Origin: Candidatus Bathyarchaeota archaeon
Lineage (GTDB): Archaea > Thermoproteota > Bathyarchaeia > TCS64
Assembly: GCA_030613835.1 (NCBI GenBank)
Contig: JAUWLH010000091.1
Location: forward strand, 1 to 6,375
Direction of reading: 5' to 3'
Length of the DNA: 6,375 bases
Shown here: positions 1 to 4,657 of the stretch, piece by piece
Numbering within the stretch: position 1 is the stretch's first letter
Layout of the letters: every line of letters starts with the position of its first letter
Notes under the pieces: generated by a model
The model's database searches: none
What the model saw: the letters and a program-made list of their open reading frames with translations, nothing else
Told to the model about the DNA's origin: nothing
Program-made: the position numbers and the translations under genes

Positions 1-960
1 GATGTACTTGGTCGCGTCGATGTTCCTGCTGGGGACCACTAGCACCACCTTTTCTCCCTCAACCTGGGCCTTTCCTGTCATCAGCGCGGCGAGTCCAACC
101 GACGACGCGGCCTCCACCATCAACTGCTCCTCCCGCTGGAATGCCCTCATGGCCTCGATGATCTCGGAGTCATCCACTAGGTGGGTCTCGTCAACCGTCT
201 TGCTGCAGATCTGGAATGGCAGGCTACCGAACCCGCCCAGCAGGCCATCGGCTATGCTTTCCCCGATCTCGATCTCCTCGTGCGCGACCCCGTCCCTGAG
301 TGAGGTGTAGGCACCCGGTGCGGCGGATGGCTCCACCCCAATGATCCTGACGCTGTCAGAGATGATCTTGGCTGCCACGGAGATTCCCGAGATCAAGCCG
401 CCTCCTCCGATGGGTACAATTATCGCGTTTACCTCGGGGAGGTCCTCCATGACCTCAAGTCCGATGGTTCCCTGCCCTGCTATCACCCTGGGGTCGCCGT
501 GGCTGTGGACAAAGGTCGCGTCATTCTCCTCGGTGTACCTCCTTGCCTCCTTGTAGGCGTCGAAGAAGCTGTCGCCGTGGTAGACCAGATCAGGCCCCCA
601 CTGCATGATCTTCTTGACCTTTGCTGGGTCCGCGTTCTCGGGGACGTAAATCCTAGTGGGGGGCTTGCCGAACAACGTGGACGCGTAGGCTACCGCTAAC
701 GCGTGGTTACCGCTTGAGGCGGTCACAAGGCCCCTATTCTTCTCCTCCTCAGTCAGAGAGGAGATGTGGCTTATGGCTCCCCTGACCTTGAAGCAGCCAC
801 ATTTTTGCCAGCACTCAGGCTTGATATAGATCATACTTCCCGTGAGCTTGCTCAGCGAGCCGCTGAAGAACAAGGGAGTCCTGTGGATGTACTGTTTGAT
901 TCTGTTACTCGCGGACCATATCTCGCTGGGGTCGAAAACGTCTCCAAGGTCAAGCTTCAT
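1..960 (-). CDS. Threonine/serine ammonia-lyase-like PLP enzyme (fold type II), C-terminus cut off by window edge
   Basis: Translating the minus strand from the ATG at 960-958 gives 320 open codons that run off the left edge. The family (threonine dehydratase, serine racemase, hydroxyaspartate ammonia-lyase) uses cytosolic PLP for alpha,beta-elimination or racemisation of small hydroxy amino acids. Seen in order: 'TPLF' at 28-31; the Schiff-base lysine K58 in 'CFKVRGA'; 'SSGNHA' at 82-87; the phosphate-binding loop 'GGGGL' at 185-189; 'GVEPS' at 208-212; 'IADGL' at 236-240; and 'PSRNID' at 310-315, where the family normally has SGGN(I/V)D. Catabolic enzymes without an ACT domain have roughly 320-330 residues, so only a few residues may be missing; an ACT domain beyond the edge cannot be excluded. 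There is no Shine-Dalgarno sequence before the ATG, and the next Met is at residue 43. Oddities are the Cys cluster C50/C54/C56 beside the lysine and the changed 310-313 motif. Family is confident; the substrate is not, so no symbol is given. Confidence 0.88.
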   Translation of the reverse strand, partial: MKLDLGDVFDPSEIWSASNRIKQYIHRTPLFFSGSLSKLTGSMIYIKPECWQKCGCFKVRGAISHISSLTEEEKNRGLVTASSGNHALAVAYASTLFGKPPTRIYVPENADPAKVKKIMQWGPDLVYHGDSFFDAYKEARRYTEENDATFVHSHGDPRVIAGQGTIGLEVMEDLPEVNAIIVPIGGGGLISGISVAAKIISDSVRIIGVEPSAAPGAYTSLRDGVAHEEIEIGESIADGLLGGFGSLPFQICSKTVDETHLVDDSEIIEAMRAFQREEQLMVEAASSVGLAALMTGKAQVEGEKVVLVVPSRNIDATKYI

Positions 961-972
961 GGGTTAGATTAG

Positions 973-987
973 TGTATTTAATAATTC
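973..987 (-). promoter_or_regulatory. TATA-like element for the PLP enzyme gene
   Basis: Read on the minus strand this is GAATTATTAAATACA, the most TATA-like sequence upstream of the ATG at 960. Its centre is only about 20 bp from the start codon, slightly closer than the usual 25-27 bp from TATA to transcription start. With no ribosome binding site visible, a leaderless or nearly leaderless mRNA is the simplest reading. Inferred from sequence only. Confidence 0.45.
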
Positions 988-1022
988 AACTTTACCGCAG
1001 GTTAACTGGGTTTACGGCGGGA

Positions 1023-1036
1023 GCAAAGTTTAATAT
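1023..1036 (+). promoter_or_regulatory. BRE/TATA promoter of tRNA-Asn
   Basis: A purine-rich BRE-like stretch (GCAAAG, 1023-1028) runs directly into TTTAATAT (1029-1036). The TATA centre is about 33 bp before the tRNA 5' end, so transcription would begin near 1058 with a leader of about 7 nt for RNase P to remove. It lies back to back with the leftward promoter of the PLP enzyme gene in a 104-bp divergent spacer. Confidence 0.6.
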
Positions 1037-1064
1037 TGCTTGGTATGTATTTTGGAAAGCGCGG

Positions 1065-1141
1065 GCCGCCATAGCTCAGCTCGGTAGAGCGTCTGCCTGT
1101 TAAGCAGTTGGTCTTCGGTTCGATTCCGAATGGCGGCGCCA
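1065..1141 (+). tRNA. tRNA-Asn (anticodon GTT)
   Basis: A full cloverleaf can be folded. The acceptor stem GCCGCCA (1065-1071) pairs perfectly with TGGCGGC (1131-1137); the discriminator is G at 1138 and CCA is encoded at 1139-1141. The D stem is GCTC/GAGC. The anticodon arm is TCTGC-CTGTTAA-GCAGT with anticodon GTT, and its outermost pair (27-43) is a U-U mismatch. The T arm is TTCGG-TTCGATT-CCGAA. There is no intron. The body is 74 nt without CCA. Its 3' end lies one base from the stop codon of the convergent membrane-protein gene, and no oligo-T terminator follows. Confidence 0.97.
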
Positions 1142-1142
1142 A

Positions 1143-2003
1143 TCACATTATCTCTACCAGACTTATCTGTTTAGACGAGATAGCCTCTGTTTTGATGTTT
1201 ACGGAGGCCTTGACTTCCAGGTGCATCTTGTTCACGGTGATACCAGCCACGCTGAACTCGAACCTGAAGTAGGTCTCAAGCTTCACCTGGTAGCTCTCAG
1301 ACCCCACCTCGGTGTTGTCAGTGGGGTTCCATACCAGGCTCCCCATCATGGAGTCTATCTCCTGGTTAAGGAGAATCTTGGCGGTGGTCTCCCCGAAGAT
1401 CGTCACCCAGTCACCGAAGTCCTCGTTCTCAAGGATCAGCAGGGCGTATATGGCGTTGGAGATGTCCTGCTTGAACCCGTCCGATGGGTTAGCCATGTAG
1501 CTCGTGTATATCTTGATGCCGTCGTTCTCCCTCACGAGTGTTTGGATAGACTCTAGCTCGTTGTTTGTGGCGTAGTAGACCGTCTCAAGGTCGGCGAAAT
1601 CATTGATGATCTCGTCCCAGTCATCGTTTAGGGTCACAAAGTCCTCGTTAAGCTGGTTTAGGGTGCCCTCGACGTCATCTAGCTCGCTGTTCAGCGTGAC
1701 CTGTCCATTTTCTATGGCCGTGACCCTGTCAGAGATCCCATCGATGATATCAGTCAGGGCCAGTATGCTCTCAAGGCTGCCCCCGATTACGGACATGCTC
1801 TGGTTCATGGAGTCCAACCTGATGCCTAGTTCATCAACGTCTTCCTTGATATCCATCACCTGCCCCTCGATGGTCCTGCTCATCTCGGTGACCATGTTAG
1901 GATAGAAAACCGCGTAACCTGAGCCCAGGCCAAGGCTGGCCCCGATTATCAGGCCAATTAACACCAGTAAAAGTGGTTTTGAGATGGGAAGTCTGCTTTC
2001 CAT
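1143..2003 (-). CDS. Single-pass membrane protein with glycine-zipper TM helix and long extracytoplasmic coiled coil, unknown function
   Basis: A 286-residue protein from the ATG at 2003-2001. I do not recognise a named family. Residues 1-10 carry positive charges (R4, K9). One hydrophobic helix spans about 11-30, with glycines at 17, 21, 25 and 29 forming a GxxxGxxxGxxxG glycine zipper, which suggests helix packing in an oligomer. From about 38 to 160 the sequence is acidic and heptad-like, rich in Leu, Ile, Asp, Glu and Asn with few prolines, as expected of a long coiled coil. Residues 161-286 form a separate domain whose end is rich in beta-type hydrophobic alternation (about 238-283). By the positive-inside rule, the N-terminus is cytoplasmic and the rest outside; an uncleaved anchor is more likely than a signal peptide. 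The upstream TATA box lies 25 bp from the ATG, indicating a leaderless mRNA and a promoter separate from thiL 42 bp upstream. Surface scaffold or sensor roles are only guesses. Confidence 0.85.
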   Translation of the reverse strand: MESRLPISKPLLLVLIGLIIGASLGLGSGYAVFYPNMVTEMSRTIEGQVMDIKEDVDELGIRLDSMNQSMSVIGGSLESILALTDIIDGISDRVTAIENGQVTLNSELDDVEGTLNQLNEDFVTLNDDWDEIINDFADLETVYYATNNELESIQTLVRENDGIKIYTSYMANPSDGFKQDISNAIYALLILENEDFGDWVTIFGETTAKILLNQEIDSMMGSLVWNPTDNTEVGSESYQVKLETYFRFEFSVAGITVNKMHLEVKASVNIKTEAISSKQISLVEIM

Positions 2004-2023
2004 ACGTAGACAATGCCCGCGGG

Positions 2024-2040
2024 TAAAATAAACCTTTGAG
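2024..2040 (-). promoter_or_regulatory. BRE/TATA promoter giving a leaderless mRNA
   Basis: On the minus strand, CTCAAAGG is followed by TTTATTTTA (2032-2024). The TATA centre near 2028 is 25 bp from the A of the start codon at 2003, the distance expected between TATA and transcription start in archaea, so the mRNA should begin at or next to the ATG. The element lies in the 42-bp gap after the thiL stop and argues against simple co-transcription with thiL. Confidence 0.7.
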
Positions 2041-2045
2041 CCACG

Positions 2046-3038
2046 TCAGGCCTTGAAGTGGTCCCAGCCACCCTTCACGATTGGGGCAACCGTTCCCTCG
2101 CGCTCGAAGACGATGTCCTCGTTCTCTGTGACCGTCCCAATGATTATCAGCTCGCATCCCACGCTCTCAAGAGCCTGAGTTACCTTCCTGCGGTTCTTGG
2201 GCGAGTACGTGAACACGAGCTCGTACTCCTCGCCCCCGAACAGCGCCAACTTGTTGGGGTCCAGGCCGTTGTAGACCGCGAACTTCTCCGCGGTGGGGTG
2301 TACAGGGATATGGTTTAACGTGAACCCGTACCCGCTGCTTCTCCTCAGGTCATAGAGGCTGACGCTGAGCCCGTCGCTGGAGTCCATGCAGCTTGTGACA
2401 CACCCGGTCCCGGCGAGGGCCAGTCCTTCCTTGACCCGCGCGTTTGGGAGATATATTGAGTTTAGGATGGTTTCACTGAGGGCCTCGGGTAACGGTGTGT
2501 CCTCAAGGAGGTGTTTGAAGCCCGCGGAGGTCAACCCGAAGTCACCGGTTACGGCCAGCTTGTGCCCCGGCCTCACGCCGTTGTCACGCTTCATTATCTT
2601 CTTTGACTCGGCTATGCCCATGGCTAGCCCCGAGATGATGACATCGCACGCCTCGTTGGTGTCACCTCCGACCACGTAGGAGTTATACATCCTCGCCCCA
2701 GCCTCGAAGCCCTTGACCAACTCCTCGACGTCCTCTACACTGTAATCGTTGGGAATCGCAAGACTGGGCATGAAGGCAATGGGCTTGACGCCCTTTGCGG
2801 CGAGGTCGCTGATGTTCATCACCACGGTCTTTCTGGCTGCCTGGAACGGGGTCATGCCATCGGGAACATCTGTTTTCCATACTAGCATGTCAGTGTTGAT
2901 TACGAGGGCCTTGTTGTTCCCGATATCAATGGCGGAAGCGTCGTCCCAGAAGGGGATTACCATGTCGGGCATGGGCGTGAGATGCTTCAGGAATATCTCG
3001 ATAAGGCTGCGTTCACCGATCTCGCTTACAGTGGGCAT
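2046..3038 (-). CDS. thiL: Thiamine-monophosphate kinase ThiL
   Basis: ThiL phosphorylates thiamine monophosphate with ATP to give thiamine diphosphate, the last step of cofactor synthesis, in the cytosol. From the ATG at 3038-3036 the product has 330 residues, normal for the family. Expected AIR-synthase-fold motifs are present in order: acidic metal site 'DDASAID' (32-38), 'NTD' (48-50), 'NISDLAAKGVKP' (75-86), 'GGDTN' (124-128), 'VTGDFG' (163-168), 'MDSSDGL' (218-224), 'GGEEYEL' (268-274) and the C-terminal 'GWDHF' (324-328). The usual GDD motif reads WDD, with W31 replacing Gly. An in-frame GTG at 3047-3045 would add three residues. The ATG is preferred because GGTGA (3046-3042) lies 4 nt upstream as a Shine-Dalgarno, and the predicted transcription start is near 3045. 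No other thiamine genes are adjacent. It is transcribed divergently from the CoA-transferase. Confidence 0.95.
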   Translation of the reverse strand: MPTVSEIGERSLIEIFLKHLTPMPDMVIPFWDDASAIDIGNNKALVINTDMLVWKTDVPDGMTPFQAARKTVVMNISDLAAKGVKPIAFMPSLAIPNDYSVEDVEELVKGFEAGARMYNSYVVGGDTNEACDVIISGLAMGIAESKKIMKRDNGVRPGHKLAVTGDFGLTSAGFKHLLEDTPLPEALSETILNSIYLPNARVKEGLALAGTGCVTSCMDSSDGLSVSLYDLRRSSGYGFTLNHIPVHPTAEKFAVYNGLDPNKLALFGGEEYELVFTYSPKNRRKVTQALESVGCELIIIGTVTENEDIVFEREGTVAPIVKGGWDHFKA

Positions 3039-3066
3039 TGCTTTCACCCTGATTTCGGCACACGCC

Positions 3067-3079
3067 CATTAAAACTTGG
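3067..3079 (-). promoter_or_regulatory. BRE/TATA promoter of thiL
   Basis: On the minus strand CCAAG leads into TTTTAAT (3074-3068). With its centre near 3071, transcription should start near 3045, leaving a leader of about 7 nt before the ATG at 3038. Such a short leader would only just contain the GGTGA element, so the message is close to leaderless. Confidence 0.55.
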
Positions 3080-3170
3080 CTTCTGGTAAACGGCTTTTTG
3101 AGCCCCCAGTCATGTTTATGATCTATTGTGACAGAAAAGAAGATGTCATTATTTAGTCGATAGCTTGAGC

Positions 3171-3201
3171 TGCAAGTGAATTATACATTATTTCATTTGC
3201 A
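3171..3201. repeat. Imperfect inverted repeat in the thiL/CoA-transferase divergent region
   Basis: TGCAAGTGAA (3171-3180) and TTCATTTGCA (3192-3201) are complementary over 10 positions with one G-U type mismatch, around an 11-nt AT-rich spacer. The repeat lies about 20-50 bp upstream of the possible TATA element of the CoA-transferase and about 100 bp upstream of the thiL promoter. In DNA it could be the operator of a dimeric regulator. As RNA it would form a hairpin only if an upstream transcript crossed it. Role inferred. Confidence 0.5.
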
Positions 3202-3220
3202 AAAATCCTGTTTTCAGAGT

Positions 3221-3262
3221 TTTTTTATTGTAGTATCCAGAAGTATAGTGATTTACGGAGTG
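3221..3262 (+). promoter_or_regulatory. Promoter and ribosome binding site of the CoA-transferase gene
   Basis: A T-rich TATA-like sequence TTTTTTATTG (3221-3230) predicts a transcription start near 3252. GGAG (3257-3260, extended to GGAGTG) is then a usable Shine-Dalgarno, 10 nt before the ATG at 3273, a little far but plausible. A weaker alternative, GTATAG (3244-3249), would predict a leaderless start at about 3272. The two cannot be separated by eye. Confidence 0.45.
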
Positions 3263-3272
3263 TACAACCAGA

Positions 3273-4433
3273 ATGACAGAGAAAAAGATGCCCCTCGATG
3301 ATATCAGGGTAGTTGATATGACCCACGTTTGGTACGGACCATGGAGCACGATGATGCTAGCATACCTCGGAGCCGAGGTAATCAGGGTAGAGCCCCCATG
3401 GGGAGCCATTGACAGGCTGAGCCGCAGCGGAGTATATGGCGGCGTCCCATACACATTCCACCACCTTAACCTCAACAAGAAAGATATTACAATCAACACG
3501 AAGGACCCCGAAGGTCTTGAGCTCCTCAAGGAGCTGATCAAGACCAGCGATGTCCTGGTGCAGAACATGAGCACAGGCGCGATGGAGCGCATGGGCCTAG
3601 GATACGATGTCCTAAAGCAACTGAAACCAGATATCATCTATGCCGCGTTGAGCGGTTTCGGCCAGACCGGCCCATACAAGAACAGGAAGAGTTACGCAAT
3701 GATAGCCGAGGCCTACAGTTCACATACAAGGCTGACAGGAGACGGTGTCGATCCCGACGGCCCGCCAATCGAGATCGCAATGGCCTACGGGGACATCGGG
3801 CCCGGTACGATGGCCGCGTTCGGCATAGTATCAGCCTTACGCCACCGTGCCAGGACAGGGGAGGGCCAGATGCTGGACCTCGCCCAGTTGGATATAATGA
3901 CCGCCTTCAACCCGGGGATTACGCTATGGCAACTTGGCCAGACCAAACCATTTGAGCTGAGGAGGGACAACCCCGGTGGCGGCATCGGAGGCATGTTCAA
4001 GGCAAAGGATGGAGGATACGTGCGAATAGGCGTCTACAGTCCGAAGGCAGTGGACTCAATAAAGAAATTCTTTGACGACGATGAGTTCGATACAGAGAAA
4101 CTGAAGAAATACGTCTCCGAGCATGACAGGGACGAGGCGGTGGAGTACCTACTTAAAGCTGATATTGCAGTCGCCCCCGTCTACCACACCAACGACACCT
4201 GCGCGGATCCACACCTTGAGGCGCGTGAGATGTTCGTGGAGGTAGAGCATCCCAAGGCCGGAAAGTACAAGGCCATCAACTTCCCCTTCAAGATGAGTAA
4301 GACCCAGCCTGAGATCAGGAGCCCCGCTCCCCTGCTTGGACAGCACAACAAACACGTGATCTGCGACATCTTGGGCAAGTCAGAGGAGTACTTTGAGGAG
4401 CTCAAGAAGAAGGGCATCATCGCCTGGACCTAA
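3273..4433 (+). CDS. CaiB/BaiF family class III CoA-transferase
   Basis: A complete 386-residue enzyme of the formyl-CoA:oxalate transferase/CaiB family, which moves CoA from an acyl-CoA donor to a free acid through an aspartyl-CoA thioester. The N-terminal Rossmann-like part shows 'DMTHVWYGP' (15-23), 'LGAEVIRVEPP' (32-42), 'LNKKDITIN' (67-75), 'LVQNMSTGAMERMGLGY' (95-111) and 'LSGFGQTGPY' (126-135). D174 in 'YGDIGPG' matches the catalytic Asp of the family (Asp169 in Frc). 'NPGGGIGG' (233-240) corresponds to the mobile glycine loop that covers the active site. The C-terminal part includes 'FPFKMSKTQPEIRSPAPLLGQH', starting near residue 336, as in Frc. W20-Y21 replaces the Gln-Ala found in Frc, pointing to a different substrate. 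The ATG at 3273 keeps the whole first motif. No acyl-CoA synthetase, dehydrogenase or decarboxylase is nearby, so the substrate pair cannot be inferred. It is probably monocistronic, with an oligo-T tract 11 bp after the stop. Confidence 0.93.
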   Translation: MTEKKMPLDDIRVVDMTHVWYGPWSTMMLAYLGAEVIRVEPPWGAIDRLSRSGVYGGVPYTFHHLNLNKKDITINTKDPEGLELLKELIKTSDVLVQNMSTGAMERMGLGYDVLKQLKPDIIYAALSGFGQTGPYKNRKSYAMIAEAYSSHTRLTGDGVDPDGPPIEIAMAYGDIGPGTMAAFGIVSALRHRARTGEGQMLDLAQLDIMTAFNPGITLWQLGQTKPFELRRDNPGGGIGGMFKAKDGGYVRIGVYSPKAVDSIKKFFDDDEFDTEKLKKYVSEHDRDEAVEYLLKADIAVAPVYHTNDTCADPHLEAREMFVEVEHPKAGKYKAINFPFKMSKTQPEIRSPAPLLGQHNKHVICDILGKSEEYFEELKKKGIIAWT

Positions 4434-4438
4434 ACATC

Positions 4439-4450
4439 CATATATTTTTT
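4439..4450 (+). promoter_or_regulatory. TATA promoter of tRNA-Thr
   Basis: CATATATTTTTT contains a good TATA core centred near 4444-4445, which puts the predicted transcription start near 4471 and the leader at about 11 nt before the tRNA 5' end at 4482. The same bases overlap the T-tract that probably ends the CoA-transferase message. Confidence 0.55.
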
Positions 4451-4451
4451 T
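4445..4451 (+). terminator. Oligo-T terminator of the CoA-transferase gene
   Basis: Seven consecutive T residues begin 11 bp after the TAA stop (4431-4433). Archaeal RNA polymerase terminates at runs of 5 or more T in the non-template strand without needing a hairpin, so this tract alone is a credible terminator. It overlaps the tRNA-Thr TATA region. Confidence 0.6.
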
Positions 4452-4455
4452 AACA

Positions 4456-4473
4456 GCCTGTTACATTACAGGC
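4456..4473. repeat. Small inverted repeat upstream of tRNA-Thr
   Basis: GCCTGT (4456-4461) and ACAGGC (4468-4473) form a perfect 6-bp inverted repeat with a 6-nt spacer TACATT. It lies after the T-tract, so it is not a bacterial-style terminator. It covers the predicted transcription start of tRNA-Thr (about 4471), where it could be a binding site or chance. Confidence 0.4.
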
Positions 4474-4481
4474 AATACCGT

Positions 4482-4556
4482 GCCTCGGTAGCTCAGTGGT
4501 AGAGCGGCACCCTCGTAAGGTGTAGGCCGCGGGTTCGAATCCCGTTCGAGGCTCCA
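4482..4556 (+). tRNA. tRNA-Thr (anticodon CGT)
   Basis: The cloverleaf is complete. The acceptor stem GCCTCGG (4482-4488) pairs with TCGAGGC (4546-4552) with one G-U pair at the base. The discriminator is T at 4553, as in many archaeal tRNA-Thr, and CCA is encoded at 4554-4556. The D stem is GCTC/GAGC with a short loop. The anticodon arm is GCACC-CTCGTAA-GGTGT with anticodon CGT (4514-4516), reading ACG. The T arm is GCGGG-TTCGAAT-CCCGT. The body is 72 nt without CCA and has no intron. Confidence 0.97.
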
Positions 4557-4561
4557 TTTTT
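4557..4561 (+). terminator. Oligo-T terminator of tRNA-Thr
   Basis: Five T residues follow the encoded CCA directly, and further T-rich sequence (TAATTTATTATT) comes after. This is the usual archaeal way to end a tRNA transcript. By contrast, tRNA-Asn in this window has no such tract. Confidence 0.6.
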
Positions 4562-4620
4562 AATTTATTATTCGAGATAAAATTACAAGCAGTTGAATCA
4601 CAAATACACCACCCTTCACG

Positions 4621-4629
4621 ATTTATACC
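4621..4629 (+). promoter_or_regulatory. TATA promoter of the dihydroorotase-like gene
   Basis: ATTTATACC holds a near-consensus TATA core (TTTATA). Its centre near 4625 predicts a transcription start at about 4651, only about 7 nt before the ATG at 4658. No Shine-Dalgarno is present before the ATG (GGGACTCAGC), so initiation is probably leaderless or nearly so. Confidence 0.6.
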
Positions 4630-4657
4630 GAGTTAGGGTAATAATACGGGACTCAGC

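Noticed and set aside
2..972. Several plus-strand open frames of 66-102 codons across the left end
   Set aside because: They lie antisense to one continuous 320-codon frame on the minus strand with clear PLP-enzyme motifs; their translations show no recognisable domain.
1897..2157. Minus-strand open frame bridging thiL and the membrane protein gene
   Set aside because: Out of frame with both genes, Gly/Arg-rich translation, and it crosses the promoter of the membrane-protein gene.
3048..3272. Possible riboswitch (for example TPP) or small RNA in the region next to thiL
   Set aside because: The predicted thiL leader is only about 7 nt, too short for a TPP riboswitch, and I find no THI-box sequence (CTGAGA) in either orientation; only promoters and the inverted repeat are supportable.
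3188..3637. Minus-strand open frame of 149 codons over the start of the CoA-transferase
   Set aside because: Antisense shadow: low-complexity Ser/Arg/Leu translation, overlaps the well-supported CaiB/BaiF N-terminus, no start signals.
1065..4556. tRNA genes as integration sites for a mobile element
   Set aside because: No integrase, no direct repeat of a tRNA 3' end elsewhere in the window, and the genes around them are ordinary metabolic genes.
4557..4657. Small gene or RNA between tRNA-Thr and the dihydroorotase-like gene
   Set aside because: The stretch is AT-rich, about 100 bp, and contains only the tRNA terminator and the downstream TATA box; no stable fold or frame is visible.
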